Assembly (NCBI GenBank): GCA_019116945.1 | Contig: DXAR01000065.1 | Span: 1-39,970, forward strand | Length of the DNA stretch: 39,970 nucleotides | Direction: 5' to 3' | Origin: Candidatus Janibacter merdipullorum | GTDB lineage: Bacteria > Actinomycetota > Actinomycetes > Actinomycetales > Dermatophilaceae | Part shown: piece by piece, positions 1-8,668 of the stretch | How the letters are laid out: each line of letters starts with the position of its first letter | Position numbering within the stretch: the first letter of the stretch is position 1 | Translations under genes and position numbers: made by a program | The notes under the pieces: generated by a model | What the model saw: only the letters and a program-made list of their open reading frames with translations | What the model was told of the DNA's origin: nothing | Databases searched by the model: none

Positions 1-822
1 GAGTGGGCGGGCGAGCGCATGCCGGTGCGGGTCCTCTCGCTCGGCGACTACGTGCTCAACGGTGGCGAGGTGGCCGTCCTCGCCATGGTCGAGGCCATCG
101 GTCGGCTCCTGCCGGGCGTCGTCGGCAACGCAGAGTCGCTCGTCGAGGAGTCCCACGAAGGGGGACTGCTCGAGTACCCGATCTACACCAAGCCCTCGGT
201 CTGGGACGCCGGTGATGGCGTGGACCGGCCGGTGCCCGAGGTCCTCCTCGGCGGCAACCACGCCGAGATCGCCCGCTGGCGCCATGAGCAGCGCCTCGCC
301 CGGACGGCGGCCCGGCGGCCTGACCTCCTCCACGGCGCGTCCACGACGAGCGACCTCGCCGACCTCGACCACTCCGTCGCCACTCCCGCGGACGCCCCCG
401 AGCTGGCGGTCCTCCAGAAGGCCTGCTGGCTGGAGATGGTCACCCCGGAGGAGCACTGGTGGGGAGCCCCCGCCGAGGACGCGACGACCGTCGCGGAGGA
501 CCTCGCGCAGTGGTCCACGCACCTCTTCCGCTCCGACGGGCGTCTCGTCGGCTCCGTCCGGGTCCGGCGGGACCCGCACGACCCGCAGACCTGGCAGATC
601 GGCCGGCTCATGGTCGTCCCCGACCTCCAGGGGCGTGGCCTCGGTCGTGCCCTCCTCACGCACGCCGAGGCCCTCGCGCCGGGGGACGTCACGGCCTTCT
701 GGCTGAACACCGGGGCCGACCAGCCGCGCCTCCTCCGGATCTACAAGAAGGCGGGCTACCGCGTCGTCGGTCCCGGATCGGGCCCCGGCACCGTGGACCT
801 CACCCGAGCAGCCCGGCGCTGA
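1..822 (+). CDS. trmD: TrmD C-terminal part fused to a GNAT acetyltransferase domain (5' partial)
   Basis: The reading frame is open from the first base, so the N-terminal SPOUT domain start lies outside the window. The visible part begins with the TrmD motif around [11 protein letters not shown], followed by the typical TrmD C-terminal helices ending near RRPDLL. TrmD methylates N1 of G37 in tRNA with S-adenosylmethionine and prevents +1 frameshifting. About 160 further residues follow without a stop and form a GNAT fold; the acetyl-CoA loop reads [13 protein letters not shown], and the end ([14 protein letters not shown]) matches GNAT strand 6-7. The acceptor of the acetyl group is not predictable. 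The next plus-strand gene is rplS, the usual partner. The TrmD identity is firm; the role of the fused domain is unknown. Confidence 0.9.
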   Translation, partial: EWAGERMPVRVLSLGDYVLNGGEVAVLAMVEAIGRLLPGVVGNAESLVEESHEGGLLEYPIYTKPSVWDAGDGVDRPVPEVLLGGNHAEIARWRHEQRLARTAARRPDLLHGASTTSDLADLDHSVATPADAPELAVLQKACWLEMVTPEEHWWGAPAEDATTVAEDLAQWSTHLFRSDGRLVGSVRVRRDPHDPQTWQIGRLMVVPDLQGRGLGRALLTHAEALAPGDVTAFWLNTGADQPRLLRIYKKAGYRVVGPGSGPGTVDLTRAARR

Positions 823-829
823 GCGCGCC

Positions 830-1189
830 TCAGAGGCACCCGGGCAGGGCCGACCGCAGGACGAGGTCGAGGAGGACTGCACCCGCGAGGACGGCGGCGA
901 GCCAGATCCACCCGCCGGCCCGATCGGCGAGGGAGAGCAGCGCGACGGGAAGGGCGATGAGCAGGGCCACTGTCGGGAGACCGGCGTGGAGGACCGGTCC
1001 CCAGATGTCGAGGCCGCCGCACTCCCGTGCGACGCCATGGGTGCCGATCTCGAGGAGGCCGTGGCCGCGGGCCGCGAGCAGGGCCGCGCTCGGGGCGAGC
1101 AGGGCGAGCGTCAGCACGACACCGAGACCTCGGCGGAGGGCGCCGGCCCCGTCGTGCGGGACCGCGTGCTCGTCTCGATTTCTGGTCAC
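830..1189 (-). CDS. Small membrane protein, function unknown
   Basis: This protein of about 119 residues is convergent with trmD. I chose the GTG at 1189 because an AGAGGT-type ribosome binding site lies about 6 bases upstream (complement of 1196-1202); an ATG at 1225 in the same frame would add 12 residues. The protein has a short charged N-terminus and three hydrophobic segments (about residues 20-40, 60-85 and 90-110), so it is probably an inner-membrane protein. No family was recognised. An overlapping plus-strand frame is poorer and non-hydrophobic. That it is a real gene is likely but not certain. Confidence 0.6.
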   Translation of the reverse strand: MTRNRDEHAVPHDGAGALRRGLGVVLTLALLAPSAALLAARGHGLLEIGTHGVARECGGLDIWGPVLHAGLPTVALLIALPVALLSLADRAGGWIWLAAVLAGAVLLDLVLRSALPGCL

Positions 1190-1259
1190 GTGCTCACCTC
1201 TGGCAGACTTGGACATCGCGCTCATGACACCGCCCCTGCCACAGGGGGAGTGCGGATCC

Positions 1260-1277
1260 CGCCACCCTCGGGTGGCG
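1260..1277 (+). promoter_or_regulatory. Hairpin upstream of rplS
   Basis: A 7-bp perfect stem (CGCCACC with GGTGGCG) closes a 4-base loop about 80 bases before the rplS start. It could be part of an rplS leader or a terminator for upstream transcription. There is no T-run. The assignment is tentative. Confidence 0.3.
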
Positions 1278-1359
1278 CCCGCGCGCGGCGGCGAGCGTGA
1301 CTCCTCACACTACTGACGAGGGCGGACGACCTGTGGCGTTCGCAGGAAGCGACAACGCC

Positions 1360-1716
1360 ATGCAGCGTTTCGACGAGATCGACAAGGCGTCCATGCGGGA
1401 CGACATCCCCGAGTTCCGCGCCGGTGACACCGTCAAGGTGCACGTCAAGGTCATCGAGGGCAACCGCAGCCGTGTCCAGGTCTTCCAGGGCGTCGTCATC
1501 CGCCGCCACGGCGGCGGCGTCGGCGAGACCTTCACCGTCCGCAAGGCCTCCTTCGGTGTCGGCGTGGAGCGCACCTTCCCGGTGCACAACCCCGTCATCG
1601 AGAAGATCGAGGTCGCCAGCCGTGGTGACGTCCGCCGCGCGAAGCTCTACTACCTCCGCGACCGTCGCGGCAAGGCCGCCCGGATCCGCGAGAAGCGCGA
1701 GACCCCCGCGAACTGA
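1360..1716 (+). CDS. rplS: 50S ribosomal protein L19
   Basis: L19 sits at the 30S-50S interface of the ribosome. The family signature is clear: [20 protein letters not shown], then [22 protein letters not shown] and [19 protein letters not shown] chose the ATG at 1360 because an AGGAAG ribosome binding site lies at 1344-1349 and it gives 118 residues, the usual length; the frame is open to 1297 but the extra residues do not belong to the family. It follows trmD, as in other actinobacteria, with the small minus-strand gene inserted between them. Confidence 0.97.
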   Translation: MQRFDEIDKASMRDDIPEFRAGDTVKVHVKVIEGNRSRVQVFQGVVIRRHGGGVGETFTVRKASFGVGVERTFPVHNPVIEKIEVASRGDVRRAKLYYLRDRRGKAARIREKRETPAN

Positions 1717-1745
1717 GGTCGACCTCCCGAGCACGGCTGACGTCG

Positions 1746-2414
1746 ATGTCGACCGAGCCTGCCAGGGACGACCACGCCCCGACCCCCGCCGGTGATCCGG
1801 CGGGGGTCGATGCGCGTCCGGGTCGGCGACTGCTGCTGCAGATCGGCGTCGGGGTGCTCCTCGTGCTGCTCCTGCGGGCCTTCGTCATCCAGTCCTTCCA
1901 CGTGCCGAGCGCCTCGATGGAGCCGACGATCGCCCCGGGCGACCGCGTCGTCGTGACGAAGGTCGGGGCGGGCAGCGTCGCGCGCGGTGACGTCATCGTC
2001 TTCGACGGCACGGACACCTTCGCGGGTGGGGAGCGCTCCCGCGGGGCGGTGCGGCAGGCGCTCGCCGCCGCGGCCTCGACGCTGTCCATCGACATCGGGG
2101 AGAAGGACTACCTCAAGCGGGTCGCCGGCACCGGCGGCGATGCCGTCTCCTGCACGCCCGAAGGGGGACTGGTCGTCAACGGCGACCCCGTCGCTGAGCC
2201 GTGGCTGGAGGGTGAGAAGGCGTGCACCACCCCCTTCGACGTGGAGGTCCCGCCCGGCCGCCTCTTCGTCCTCGGGGACCACCGCTCCGCCTCGGCCGAC
2301 TCGCGCAGCCACCTCGGGAACCCCGGTGGTGGCATGGTGCCCGTCGAGGACGTCGTGGGGCACGTCGCCTGGCGGTACTGGCCGATCGATCGGGTCGGCG
2401 GGGTCGGGGACTGA
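1746..2414 (+). CDS. lepB: Signal peptidase I (first copy)
   Basis: Type I signal peptidase of 222 residues, which cleaves signal peptides from exported proteins at the outer face of the membrane. A short N-terminal cytoplasmic tail is followed by one transmembrane segment (about residues 29-50), the box with catalytic Ser57 (VPSASMEPT) and the box with general-base Lys124 (DYLKRVAG). The late box LFVLGDHRSASADSR is also present. It lies 29 bases after rplS and is followed by a second lepB. The first codons contain a striking perfect hairpin (1781-1808). A single lepB is usual next to rplS, so the pair probably arose by duplication and may divide substrates. Confidence 0.95.
   Translation: MSTEPARDDHAPTPAGDPAGVDARPGRRLLLQIGVGVLLVLLLRAFVIQSFHVPSASMEPTIAPGDRVVVTKVGAGSVARGDVIVFDGTDTFAGGERSRGAVRQALAAAASTLSIDIGEKDYLKRVAGTGGDAVSCTPEGGLVVNGDPVAEPWLEGEKACTTPFDVEVPPGRLFVLGDHRSASADSRSHLGNPGGGMVPVEDVVGHVAWRYWPIDRVGGVGD
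1781..1808 (+). terminator. Perfect 12-bp hairpin inside the 5' coding part of the first lepB
   Basis: The arm 1781-1792 (GACCCCCGCCGG) pairs completely with 1797-1808 around a TGAT loop. It lies 65 bases after the rplS stop and within codons 12-21 of lepB. There is no T-run, but many actinobacterial terminators lack one. It could attenuate read-through from rplS or limit lepB translation; both are inference. Confidence 0.4.
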
Positions 2415-2515
2415 CCCGACGGACACGGTCGCCGCGTCGCTGCTGGTCCACGACGATCGAGCAGGGATACTGGAGCGGACCACGCCCGCCCGGGGCGAAG
2501 CAGAGGAAGAGACCA

Positions 2516-3334
2516 TTGGCACACGATCCTGATTCCGCACGCGCGGAGGCCGAGGACGCCGAGCGTGAGCGCGCCAAGGCCGAGCGCGACCGCGAGGAGC
2601 GGGGCTTCGGCGCCCGCCTCGGCGCCGCCGTCAAGGAGATCGTCGTCGTCCTCGCGATGGCCCTGACGCTCTCCTTCATCGTCAAGACCTTCCTCGTCCA
2701 GGCCTTCTTCATCCCCAGCGAGTCCATGGAGGACACCCTCCTCGTCGGGGACCGGGTCGTCGTCTCCAAGCTCTCGCCGACCCCCTTCGACATCGAGCGC
2801 GGTGACATCGTCGTCTTCGACGACCCGGGCGACTGGCTCGAGCCGAGCCCGGAGCCCAACCGTGGCGCGGCGCTCAACGCCATCCGCAGTGGCCTCATGT
2901 TCGTCGGCCTCCTCCCGGACACCTCGGAGGGCCACCTCATCAAGCGGGTCATCGGCATGCCGGGCGACACGGTCCAGTGCTGCGACGCCGAGGGCCGGCT
3001 GCTCGTCAACGGCGAGCCCATCGACGAGACGGCGTACCTCAAGCCCGGCGCCGGTACCGACCAGCAGGAGTTCAACATCACCGTGCCGGAGGGGCGCCTG
3101 TGGGTCATGGGCGACAACCGCGGCGACTCCTCGGACTCCCGCTTCCACGACCCCGCCGGCGACGGCTCCGACGGGTCCGTCCCGCTCGACCTCGTCGTCG
3201 GCAAGGCCGTCGTCACCGTCTGGCCCTTCGACCGGATGGGCGGGCTCTCGGACCATGACGACGTCTTCTCCGAGGTGCCCGACCCGGGCGACCAGTCCCT
3301 GGCGCCCCCCGCCCGGGAGCCGCACACCTCGTGA
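2516..3334 (+). CDS. lepB: Signal peptidase I (second copy)
   Basis: A second type I signal peptidase of 272 residues. I place the start at TTG 2516, because a purine-rich ribosome binding site (AGAGGAAGAG, about 2501-2510) lies just upstream and the frame further 5' overlaps the first lepB with non-family sequence. A charged, probably coiled N-terminal tail (about residues 8-30, rich in Glu, Arg and Ala) precedes one transmembrane segment (about 41-63), the catalytic Ser70 (FIPSESMED) and Lys143 ([12 protein letters not shown]). [15 protein letters not shown] follows. It is longer than the first copy, with an insert around [10 protein letters not shown]. Its stop overlaps the rnhB start by 4 bases, implying translational coupling. 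Confidence 0.95.
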   Translation: MAHDPDSARAEAEDAERERAKAERDREERGFGARLGAAVKEIVVVLAMALTLSFIVKTFLVQAFFIPSESMEDTLLVGDRVVVSKLSPTPFDIERGDIVVFDDPGDWLEPSPEPNRGAALNAIRSGLMFVGLLPDTSEGHLIKRVIGMPGDTVQCCDAEGRLLVNGEPIDETAYLKPGAGTDQQEFNITVPEGRLWVMGDNRGDSSDSRFHDPAGDGSDGSVPLDLVVGKAVVTVWPFDRMGGLSDHDDVFSEVPDPGDQSLAPPAREPHTS

Positions 3335-4098
3335 CACCACCCCGTCGGACCCCACGGTCGGTCAAGCCCAGTCTCCGTCTCGAGCGCGAGCTGCAGCGGG
3401 ACGGGCACCGGGTGCTCGCCGGCATGGACGAGGTCGGGAGGGGGGCCCTTGCCGGCCCCGTGAGCGTCGGCGTGGTCATCATCGACGAGACCTCGAGGAG
3501 CGCACCGGCCGGTGTCCGCGACTCCAAGCTCCTCACCCCGGCGGCCCGCACGACGATGGTCCCGAGGCTGACCAGATGGGCCCGTGCGCACGCGGTCGGC
3601 CATGCGCTCCCGGCCGAGATCGACGAGATCGGCATCATCGCCGCCCTTCGCCTGGCCGGGACCCGCGCCCTCGCCGCGACCGGGGTCGTGCCGGACCTCG
3701 TCCTCCTCGACGGCAACCACGACTGGCTCACCGATCCCGAGGAGGTCGGCCTCCTCGGCGAGCTCACGGGCACGTCGACACCACCGGTCCGCACGATCAT
3801 CAAGGGAGACCTGCGGTGCAGCTCGGTGGCCGCGGCGAGCGTCCTGGCGAAGGTCGAGCGGGACGGGCTCATGGCCGAGCTCGCCCGGGAGCACCCGCAC
3901 TACGGGTGGGCGGACAACAAGGGCTACTCCGCGCGTGCCCACCTCGACGCGCTCGCCACCCACGGCCCCTGCCCCCAGCACCGCCGGTCGTGGTCCCTGC
4001 CCGGGGTGGCGGAGGCCGGCTCCGGTGTCGTCGTGGATGATGGTGACATCGCCTGGCAGCGTGCCGGCGAGATGGTGGGCGAAGGGAGGACGCTGTGA
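3331..4098 (+). CDS. rnhB: Ribonuclease HII
   Basis: RNase HII cleaves RNA in RNA-DNA hybrids and removes single ribonucleotides from DNA. The metal-binding acidic residues are visible: Asp33-Glu34 in [15 protein letters not shown], Asp127 in VLLDGNHDW and Asp160 in [15 protein letters not shown]. The C-terminal signature [14 protein letters not shown]...[11 protein letters not shown] is intact. The GTG start at 3331 overlaps the preceding stop, and its own stop overlaps the next gene, so the gene is translationally coupled on both sides. Length (255 residues) is normal. Confidence 0.96.
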   Translation: MTPPRRTPRSVKPSLRLERELQRDGHRVLAGMDEVGRGALAGPVSVGVVIIDETSRSAPAGVRDSKLLTPAARTTMVPRLTRWARAHAVGHALPAEIDEIGIIAALRLAGTRALAATGVVPDLVLLDGNHDWLTDPEEVGLLGELTGTSTPPVRTIIKGDLRCSSVAAASVLAKVERDGLMAELAREHPHYGWADNKGYSARAHLDALATHGPCPQHRRSWSLPGVAEAGSGVVVDDGDIAWQRAGEMVGEGRTL

Positions 4099-4424
4099 GC
4101 TCCGAGGACCTGGAGAAGTACGAGACCGAGATGGAACTCGCGCTCTACCGCGAGTACCGCGACGTCGTCCACCTCTTCAGCCACGTCGTCGAGACCGAGC
4201 GGCGCTTCTACCTCGCCAACAGCGTGGACGTGACGGTCCGCGGTGAGGGCGGCGAGGTCTACTTCGAGGTGACGATGGAGGACGCCTGGGTGTGGGACAT
4301 CTACCGTCCCGCGCGCTTCGCCCGGCAGGTCCGCGTCGTCACCTTCAAGGACGTCAACGTCGAGGAGCTCGCGAAGTCCGACCTCGAGGTGCCCGAGAGC
4401 GGGTTCCGTCCCGGCGGCCGCTGA
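4095..4424 (+). CDS. DUF2469 family protein
   Basis: This 109-residue protein belongs to the actinobacterial DUF2469 family (the Mycobacterium tuberculosis Rv2901c type). The recognisable conserved stretches are [32 protein letters not shown] and [19 protein letters not shown]. No function is established. It overlaps rnhB by 4 bases and has kept this position across actinobacteria, which suggests a core role. The C-terminal tail (GFRPGGR) is short and variable. It has no signal peptide or membrane segment, so it should be cytoplasmic. Confidence 0.93.
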   Translation: MSSEDLEKYETEMELALYREYRDVVHLFSHVVETERRFYLANSVDVTVRGEGGEVYFEVTMEDAWVWDIYRPARFARQVRVVTFKDVNVEELAKSDLEVPESGFRPGGR

Positions 4425-4526
4425 CCGTCCACAAGCCTGACGCGCTCTCGGGCGCCGTGCACAGGGATCCGCGGCCCCTCCCGACCGACCACCCCGCGCC
4501 GTTGACTGGCGGTGGAGGTGGTCGAG

Positions 4527-4898
4527 ATGACCGAGGAAGCACCCGCCCGCGTGGTCCTGGGCGCCACGGGTGAGGACGTGGCCCTGCGCTACCTGACCCG
4601 GCGGGGCATGACGCTGCTGGACCGCAACTGGCGCTGTCGGGAGGGCGAGATCGACCTCGTCCTCCGCGACGGTGACGAGGTCGTCGTCTGCGAGGTGAAG
4701 ACGCGCCGGACCACGACCTTCGGCGAGCCCGTCGAGGCGATCACGCGGGCCAAGCTGGCCCGGCTCCGGCGGCTCGCCGGTTGCTGGTTGGCCGAGCACG
4801 AGCCCCGTGGCCGGCGGGTCCGCCTCGACGTCGTCGGCCTGCTGCGCCATCCCGACGGCACCTACCGGGTGGACCACCGGGCAGGAGTGGGGCAGTGA
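4527..4898 (+). CDS. YraN/UPF0102 family nuclease-like protein
   Basis: The protein of about 123 residues has the restriction-endonuclease-like fold of the YraN/UPF0102 family. The core reads GATGEDVALRYLTRRG, then DRNWRCREGEIDLVLRDG and VVCEVKTRR, which gives the E...D...ExK arrangement of that fold. The ATG at 4527 is preceded by GGAGGTG at 4514-4520; the earlier GTG at 4512 lies inside that site, so I reject it. The stop overlaps the comM start by 4 bases. Together with comM and dprA it forms the usual DNA-processing run. Its biochemical role is not settled. Confidence 0.92.
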   Translation: MTEEAPARVVLGATGEDVALRYLTRRGMTLLDRNWRCREGEIDLVLRDGDEVVVCEVKTRRTTTFGEPVEAITRAKLARLRRLAGCWLAEHEPRGRRVRLDVVGLLRHPDGTYRVDHRAGVGQ

Positions 4899-6433
4899 GC
4901 ATCGGCGTCACCCGCGGGGTGGCCCTGCGCGGGATCGCCGGCCACGTCGTCGACATCGAGTGCCACATCGGGCAGGGGCTGCCCTCCTTCGACATCGGCG
5001 GGCTGCCGGACACGGCCCTGCGGCAGGCGTCGCAGCGGGTGCGGGCCGCGACGATCTCCGCCGGGCACTCGCTGAACGCCCGTCAGCTCACCGTCAACCT
5101 TTCCCCGGCCGCGATCCCCAAGCACGGCACCGGATTCGACCTCGGCATCGCCGTGGCAGCGCTCGTCGCCTGTGGGGTCGTGCCCGCCGAGGCGGCCAGC
5201 CGGGTCGTCCACGTCGCCGAGCTCGGTCTCGACGGGAGGCTGCGGCACGTCGCCGGCGTCCTGCCCTCGGTGCTCGCGGCCCAGCAGGCCGGGTGCACCC
5301 ACGTGGTCGTCGCCCCCGACGACGTCCCGGAGGCGGGTCTCGTCGAGGGCATCACGGTGTCGACGGCGACGACCCTGGCCGGCCTCGTCGAGGGGTACCA
5401 GATGCTGGCGAAGGGGGAGCTGCCGCCGGCCGCGACCCGGGTCGCGGGGGCCGAGGAGCCCCGCCCGGGGCGACGGCTCGACCTCGTCGACGTCTCGGGG
5501 CAGCACGAGGCACGCGCGGCGCTGACCCTGGCCGCGGCGGGTGGGCACCACGTCCTCCTCAACGGCCCGCCGGGGTCGGGCAAGACGATGCTCGCCGAGC
5601 GGCTCGTGACGATCCTCCCGCCACTCACCCGTGAGCAGGCCCTCGAGAGCCTCGCCGTGCGTTCGCTCGTCGGTGGGGTGCCCTCCTCGGGGGTCGATCG
5701 GATGCCCCCCTTCGTCGCGCCCCACCACTCCGCCAGCGTCGCCGCCCTCGTCGGCGGTGGCTCTGGGGCCGTCCTGCCGGGGGCGGTCTCCCAGGCCCAC
5801 CACGGGGTGCTCTTCCTCGACGAGGCGGCCGAGTTCGGCAGTGCCGTGCTGCAGGCGCTGCGGCAGCCGCTCGAGTCCGGTGAGGTCGTCATCGCCCGGT
5901 CTCGCGAGCGCGTCGCCTACCCGGCCCGGGTCCAGCTCGTCCTCGCGGCCAACCCCTGCCCGTGCGGCGAGGGGCACGGCAAGGGACTGGCCTGCCGATG
6001 CCGCCCGACCGAGAGGCGCGCCTACGCCGCCCGGCTCAGCGGGCCCCTCATGGACCGGGTGGACATCCAGGTGCAGGTCCCCAAGGTCAGCCTGGCCGAT
6101 CTCAGCGAGGACCCACCGGACTCGAGCGCGGCGGTGGCCGAGCGGGTTCGGGTCGCCCGAGCCGCCCAGGAGGAGCGGTGGCGACCGCAGGGCTGGACGC
6201 TCAACAGCGAGGTCCCCGGGCCCTTCCTCCGGCGCTCGCCGTGGCGCCTGCCGTCGGCGACGACGGCCACCCTCGACCGGGCTCTGGACCTCGGTCAGGT
6301 GACGGTCCGCGGCTACGACCGGGTGCTCCGACTCGCCTGGACCTCGGCCGACCTCCACGGTCGACCGACCCCGAGTGCGGCGGACGTGGGCCTGGCCCTC
6401 ATGTACCGCACCCAGGGCGCGGTGGCGGCATGA
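4895..6433 (+). CDS. comM: YifB/ComM family Mg-chelatase-like AAA+ ATPase
   Basis: A 512-residue protein of the YifB/ComM family, hexameric AAA+ helicases that in naturally transformable bacteria promote branch migration during integration of incoming DNA. The N-terminal LonC-like domain (about residues 1-190: VDIECHIGQGLPSFDIGGLPD, NLSPAAIPKHGTGFDLGIA) precedes the AAA+ domain. Walker A is GPPGSGKT (224-231) and Walker B is LFLDE (306-310). A Cys cluster follows in ANPCPCG...CRCRP, then the C-terminal Mg-chelatase domain. The GTG at 4895 has AGGAG at 4883-4887 and overlaps yraN. It also overlaps dprA by 4 bases. Confidence 0.95.
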   Translation: MSIGVTRGVALRGIAGHVVDIECHIGQGLPSFDIGGLPDTALRQASQRVRAATISAGHSLNARQLTVNLSPAAIPKHGTGFDLGIAVAALVACGVVPAEAASRVVHVAELGLDGRLRHVAGVLPSVLAAQQAGCTHVVVAPDDVPEAGLVEGITVSTATTLAGLVEGYQMLAKGELPPAATRVAGAEEPRPGRRLDLVDVSGQHEARAALTLAAAGGHHVLLNGPPGSGKTMLAERLVTILPPLTREQALESLAVRSLVGGVPSSGVDRMPPFVAPHHSASVAALVGGGSGAVLPGAVSQAHHGVLFLDEAAEFGSAVLQALRQPLESGEVVIARSRERVAYPARVQLVLAANPCPCGEGHGKGLACRCRPTERRAYAARLSGPLMDRVDIQVQVPKVSLADLSEDPPDSSAAVAERVRVARAAQEERWRPQGWTLNSEVPGPFLRRSPWRLPSATTATLDRALDLGQVTVRGYDRVLRLAWTSADLHGRPTPSAADVGLALMYRTQGAVAA

Positions 6434-7614
6434 GTCGTGAGGGCCCCGGGGTGCCGACGGCGGCCGAGAGGGCGCGGGCCCATGCCGATGTCGACCGGGA
6501 CGAACGGCGCGCCCGCGTCGCCTGGACGAGGATCCTCGAGCACAGTCGCGAGCGGATGAGCGAGGAGCGCCCCCGTCTCCTCGAGGAGGTGCTGCGCCTC
6601 GGGCACGTCGAGGCCTGGCACCGTCTTGTCGACGGTGACCTGCCGCGGTGCGCTGGTGCCCGCGCCCGGGTGTCGGCCGTCGACGTCGACGCGGAGCTGG
6701 ACCGGGTCACGCGCACGGGAGCACGCGTCGTCGTGCCCGGTGATGCGGACTGGCCGGACGCGCTGTCCCATCCGGAGATCTCCCCGCACCTCCTGCATGT
6801 GCGTGGCGCGGGGTGCCTCGCCGATCTCGTCCAGCGGTCGGTGGCGGTCGTCGGCTCCCGGGCGAGCACGGGGTACGGCGAGGCGATCGCTCGGGAGCTG
6901 GGCGCGGGCCTCGCGAGCCGCCGTTGGACGGTGGTCTCGGGTGGGGCCTTCGGCATCGACGCCGCCGCCCACCAGGGTGCCCTTGCCGTCGACGGATCCG
7001 CGGTCGTCGTCCTGCCCTGCGGCCCGGACCGGGTCTACCCGGAGGGCAATCGGCGCCTCGTCGAGGCGATCGCCGAGGGTGGGGTGGTCGTCACCGAGCT
7101 CGCGACCGGCACCGCCGCCATGCGACACCGGTTCCTCGCGCGCAACCGGCTCATCGCCGCGATGTCCGCGGCCACCGTCGTCGTCGAGGCCGGCCTGCGG
7201 TCCGGGTCCCTCAACACCGCCGGGTGGGCGGAGGCCCTCGTCCGGCCCGTCGGGTGCGTGCCCGGGCCGGTGACCCAGATGTCCTCGGCCGGCTGCCACG
7301 AGTGGATCCAGAAGGCGCGCGCTGCGCTCGTCACCGACACGGCGGATGTCCTCGCGCTCGCCGCTCGGGTGGGGGAGGAGGTCGAGCAGCCGGTCGAGCA
7401 GCTGGGGCGGGCCCGTCCCCTCGACGCGATGCCGGCGACGCAGCGTCGCGTCCACGACCTCCTGCGGCGGGGCACGGGGGCGACCGCCGGGTCGATCGCC
7501 GTCGAGCTGGCCCTCCCGGTCGAGGAGATCCTCGCCGAGCTGGCGGCGATGTCTGTGGACGGCTGGGCCGAGCAGGGCGACGACGGAGGCTGGCGCCGTG
7601 GCCCGGGTGGGTGA
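6430..7614 (+). CDS. dprA: DNA-processing protein DprA
   Basis: DprA binds single-stranded DNA and loads RecA during uptake of DNA. The 394-residue protein has an N-terminal helical (SAM-like) part, then the Rossmann-like domain with VAVVGSRAS (138-146), SGGAFGIDAAAH (170-181), LPCGPDRVYPEGN and MRHRFLARNRLIAAMS. A C-terminal winged-helix domain (about 330-394) follows. The ATG at 6430 overlaps the comM stop. With comM and yraN it gives a recombination/uptake module that is widespread in actinobacteria, so on its own it does not prove natural competence. Confidence 0.95.
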   Translation: MSREGPGVPTAAERARAHADVDRDERRARVAWTRILEHSRERMSEERPRLLEEVLRLGHVEAWHRLVDGDLPRCAGARARVSAVDVDAELDRVTRTGARVVVPGDADWPDALSHPEISPHLLHVRGAGCLADLVQRSVAVVGSRASTGYGEAIARELGAGLASRRWTVVSGGAFGIDAAAHQGALAVDGSAVVVLPCGPDRVYPEGNRRLVEAIAEGGVVVTELATGTAAMRHRFLARNRLIAAMSAATVVVEAGLRSGSLNTAGWAEALVRPVGCVPGPVTQMSSAGCHEWIQKARAALVTDTADVLALAARVGEEVEQPVEQLGRARPLDAMPATQRRVHDLLRRGTGATAGSIAVELALPVEEILAELAAMSVDGWAEQGDDGGWRRGPGG

Positions 7615-7640
7615 GCGGTCGGTGAAGGAACCCGCATGCC

Positions 7641-7670
7641 CGGGTGGGCCGGGGCGACCCCGGCCGCCCG
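7641..7670 (+). terminator. GC-rich hairpin between dprA and xerC
   Basis: An 8-bp stem GGCCGGGG/CCCCGGCC with a CGA loop (7647-7665) is extended outward by CGGG/CCCG with small bulges. It lies 27-56 bases after the dprA stop. No T-run follows. It may end the rplS-to-dprA transcription unit. Confidence 0.4.
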
Positions 7671-7712
7671 AGCCTCCCCGCCGCCGGGACCCCGTCGTGG
7701 CACGGTGGTCGG

Positions 7713-8657
7713 GTGAGCGAGACACCGACATCCGGCCCGGCCCCCACGCCGTCGTGGGTGGCCACAGCGGTGGGTGACTTCGCCGAGCACCTCGAGCGGG
7801 AGCGGGACCGCTCCGAGCACACGATCCGCGCCTACGTGGGGGACGTGCGCACCTGCCTCACGTGGTGTGCCGAGCAGGGGAGCGGGGGACTACCGGACAT
7901 CGAGCTGTCCACCCTCCGCGCCTGGCTGGGCTCCCTCGCCGCGGGTGGCGCGGCGCGCTCGACCCTCTCCCGCCGCTCGGCCGCGATCCGCACCTTCTTC
8001 GCCTGGGCGCGGCGCAGCGGGCGGATCGAGACCAACCCCGCCCTTCGCCTCGCCTCACCCCGGCGCCAGCGCACACTCCCCGACGTCCTCACCCGGGACG
8101 GGGCCACCGCCGTGCTCGACGTCGCCGCCGTCGCCGCGGACGACGCGGACCCGATCCACCTGCGCAACCGGGCGATCCTCGAGCTCCTCTACGCGACGGG
8201 CATCCGCGTCGGTGAGCTCACCGGCCTCGACGTCGACGACGCCGACCGGTCGCGCCGGGTCGTCCGGGTCCTCGGCAAGGGGCGCAAGGAGCGGATGGTG
8301 CCCTTCGGCCTGCCGGCGGACGAGGCCCTGTCCGCATGGCTCGAGCAGGGCCGTCCCGCCGTGGCCAAGGGGGACTCCGGCCCCGCACTCTTCCTCGGTC
8401 GACGGGGCCGCCGCGTGGACCCCCGCCAGGTCCGGGAGGTCGTCCACTCACTCCTCGCGCACGTGCCGGATGCGCCGGACCTCGGACCCCACGGCCTCCG
8501 TCACTCGGCGGCGACGCACCTGCTCGAGGGTGGTGCTGATCTGCGGATGGTCCAGGAGCTGCTCGGGCACACCTCGTTGGCGACGACGCAGATCTACACC
8601 CACGTCTCGCTCGACCGACTCCGCACGAGCTACCAGCAGGCCCACCCGCGCGCCTGA
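7713..8657 (+). CDS. xerC: Tyrosine recombinase XerC
   Basis: A 314-residue tyrosine recombinase that resolves chromosome dimers at dif with XerD. An N-terminal SAM-like DNA-binding domain (about 18-105) is followed by the catalytic domain. All catalytic residues are visible: Arg165 ([12 protein letters not shown]), Lys189 (GKGRKER), His260 and Arg263 ([13 protein letters not shown]), His286 (LLGHTSLA) and Tyr295 (TQIYTHVS). I chose the GTG at 7713 because the sequence upstream runs into the hairpin and does not look like the family; the ribosome binding site is weak. The position after dprA is the usual actinobacterial one, so this is the housekeeping enzyme rather than a mobile-element integrase. 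Confidence 0.93.
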   Translation: MSETPTSGPAPTPSWVATAVGDFAEHLERERDRSEHTIRAYVGDVRTCLTWCAEQGSGGLPDIELSTLRAWLGSLAAGGAARSTLSRRSAAIRTFFAWARRSGRIETNPALRLASPRRQRTLPDVLTRDGATAVLDVAAVAADDADPIHLRNRAILELLYATGIRVGELTGLDVDDADRSRRVVRVLGKGRKERMVPFGLPADEALSAWLEQGRPAVAKGDSGPALFLGRRGRRVDPRQVREVVHSLLAHVPDAPDLGPHGLRHSAATHLLEGGADLRMVQELLGHTSLATTQIYTHVSLDRLRTSYQQAHPRA

Positions 8658-8668
8658 GTGCTACCGGC

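Noticed and set aside
986-1300. A plus-strand open frame of about 104 codons
   Set aside because: It overlaps the minus-strand membrane protein, which has good hydrophobic segments and a ribosome binding site; the plus-strand product has neither.
2176-3981. A 601-codon open frame on the minus strand
   Set aside because: It lies antisense to the second lepB and rnhB and has no recognisable motif.
7713-8657. Integrase of a mobile element
   Set aside because: The tyrosine recombinase lies in the conserved xerC position after dprA, and there are no flanking repeats, att sites or phage genes.
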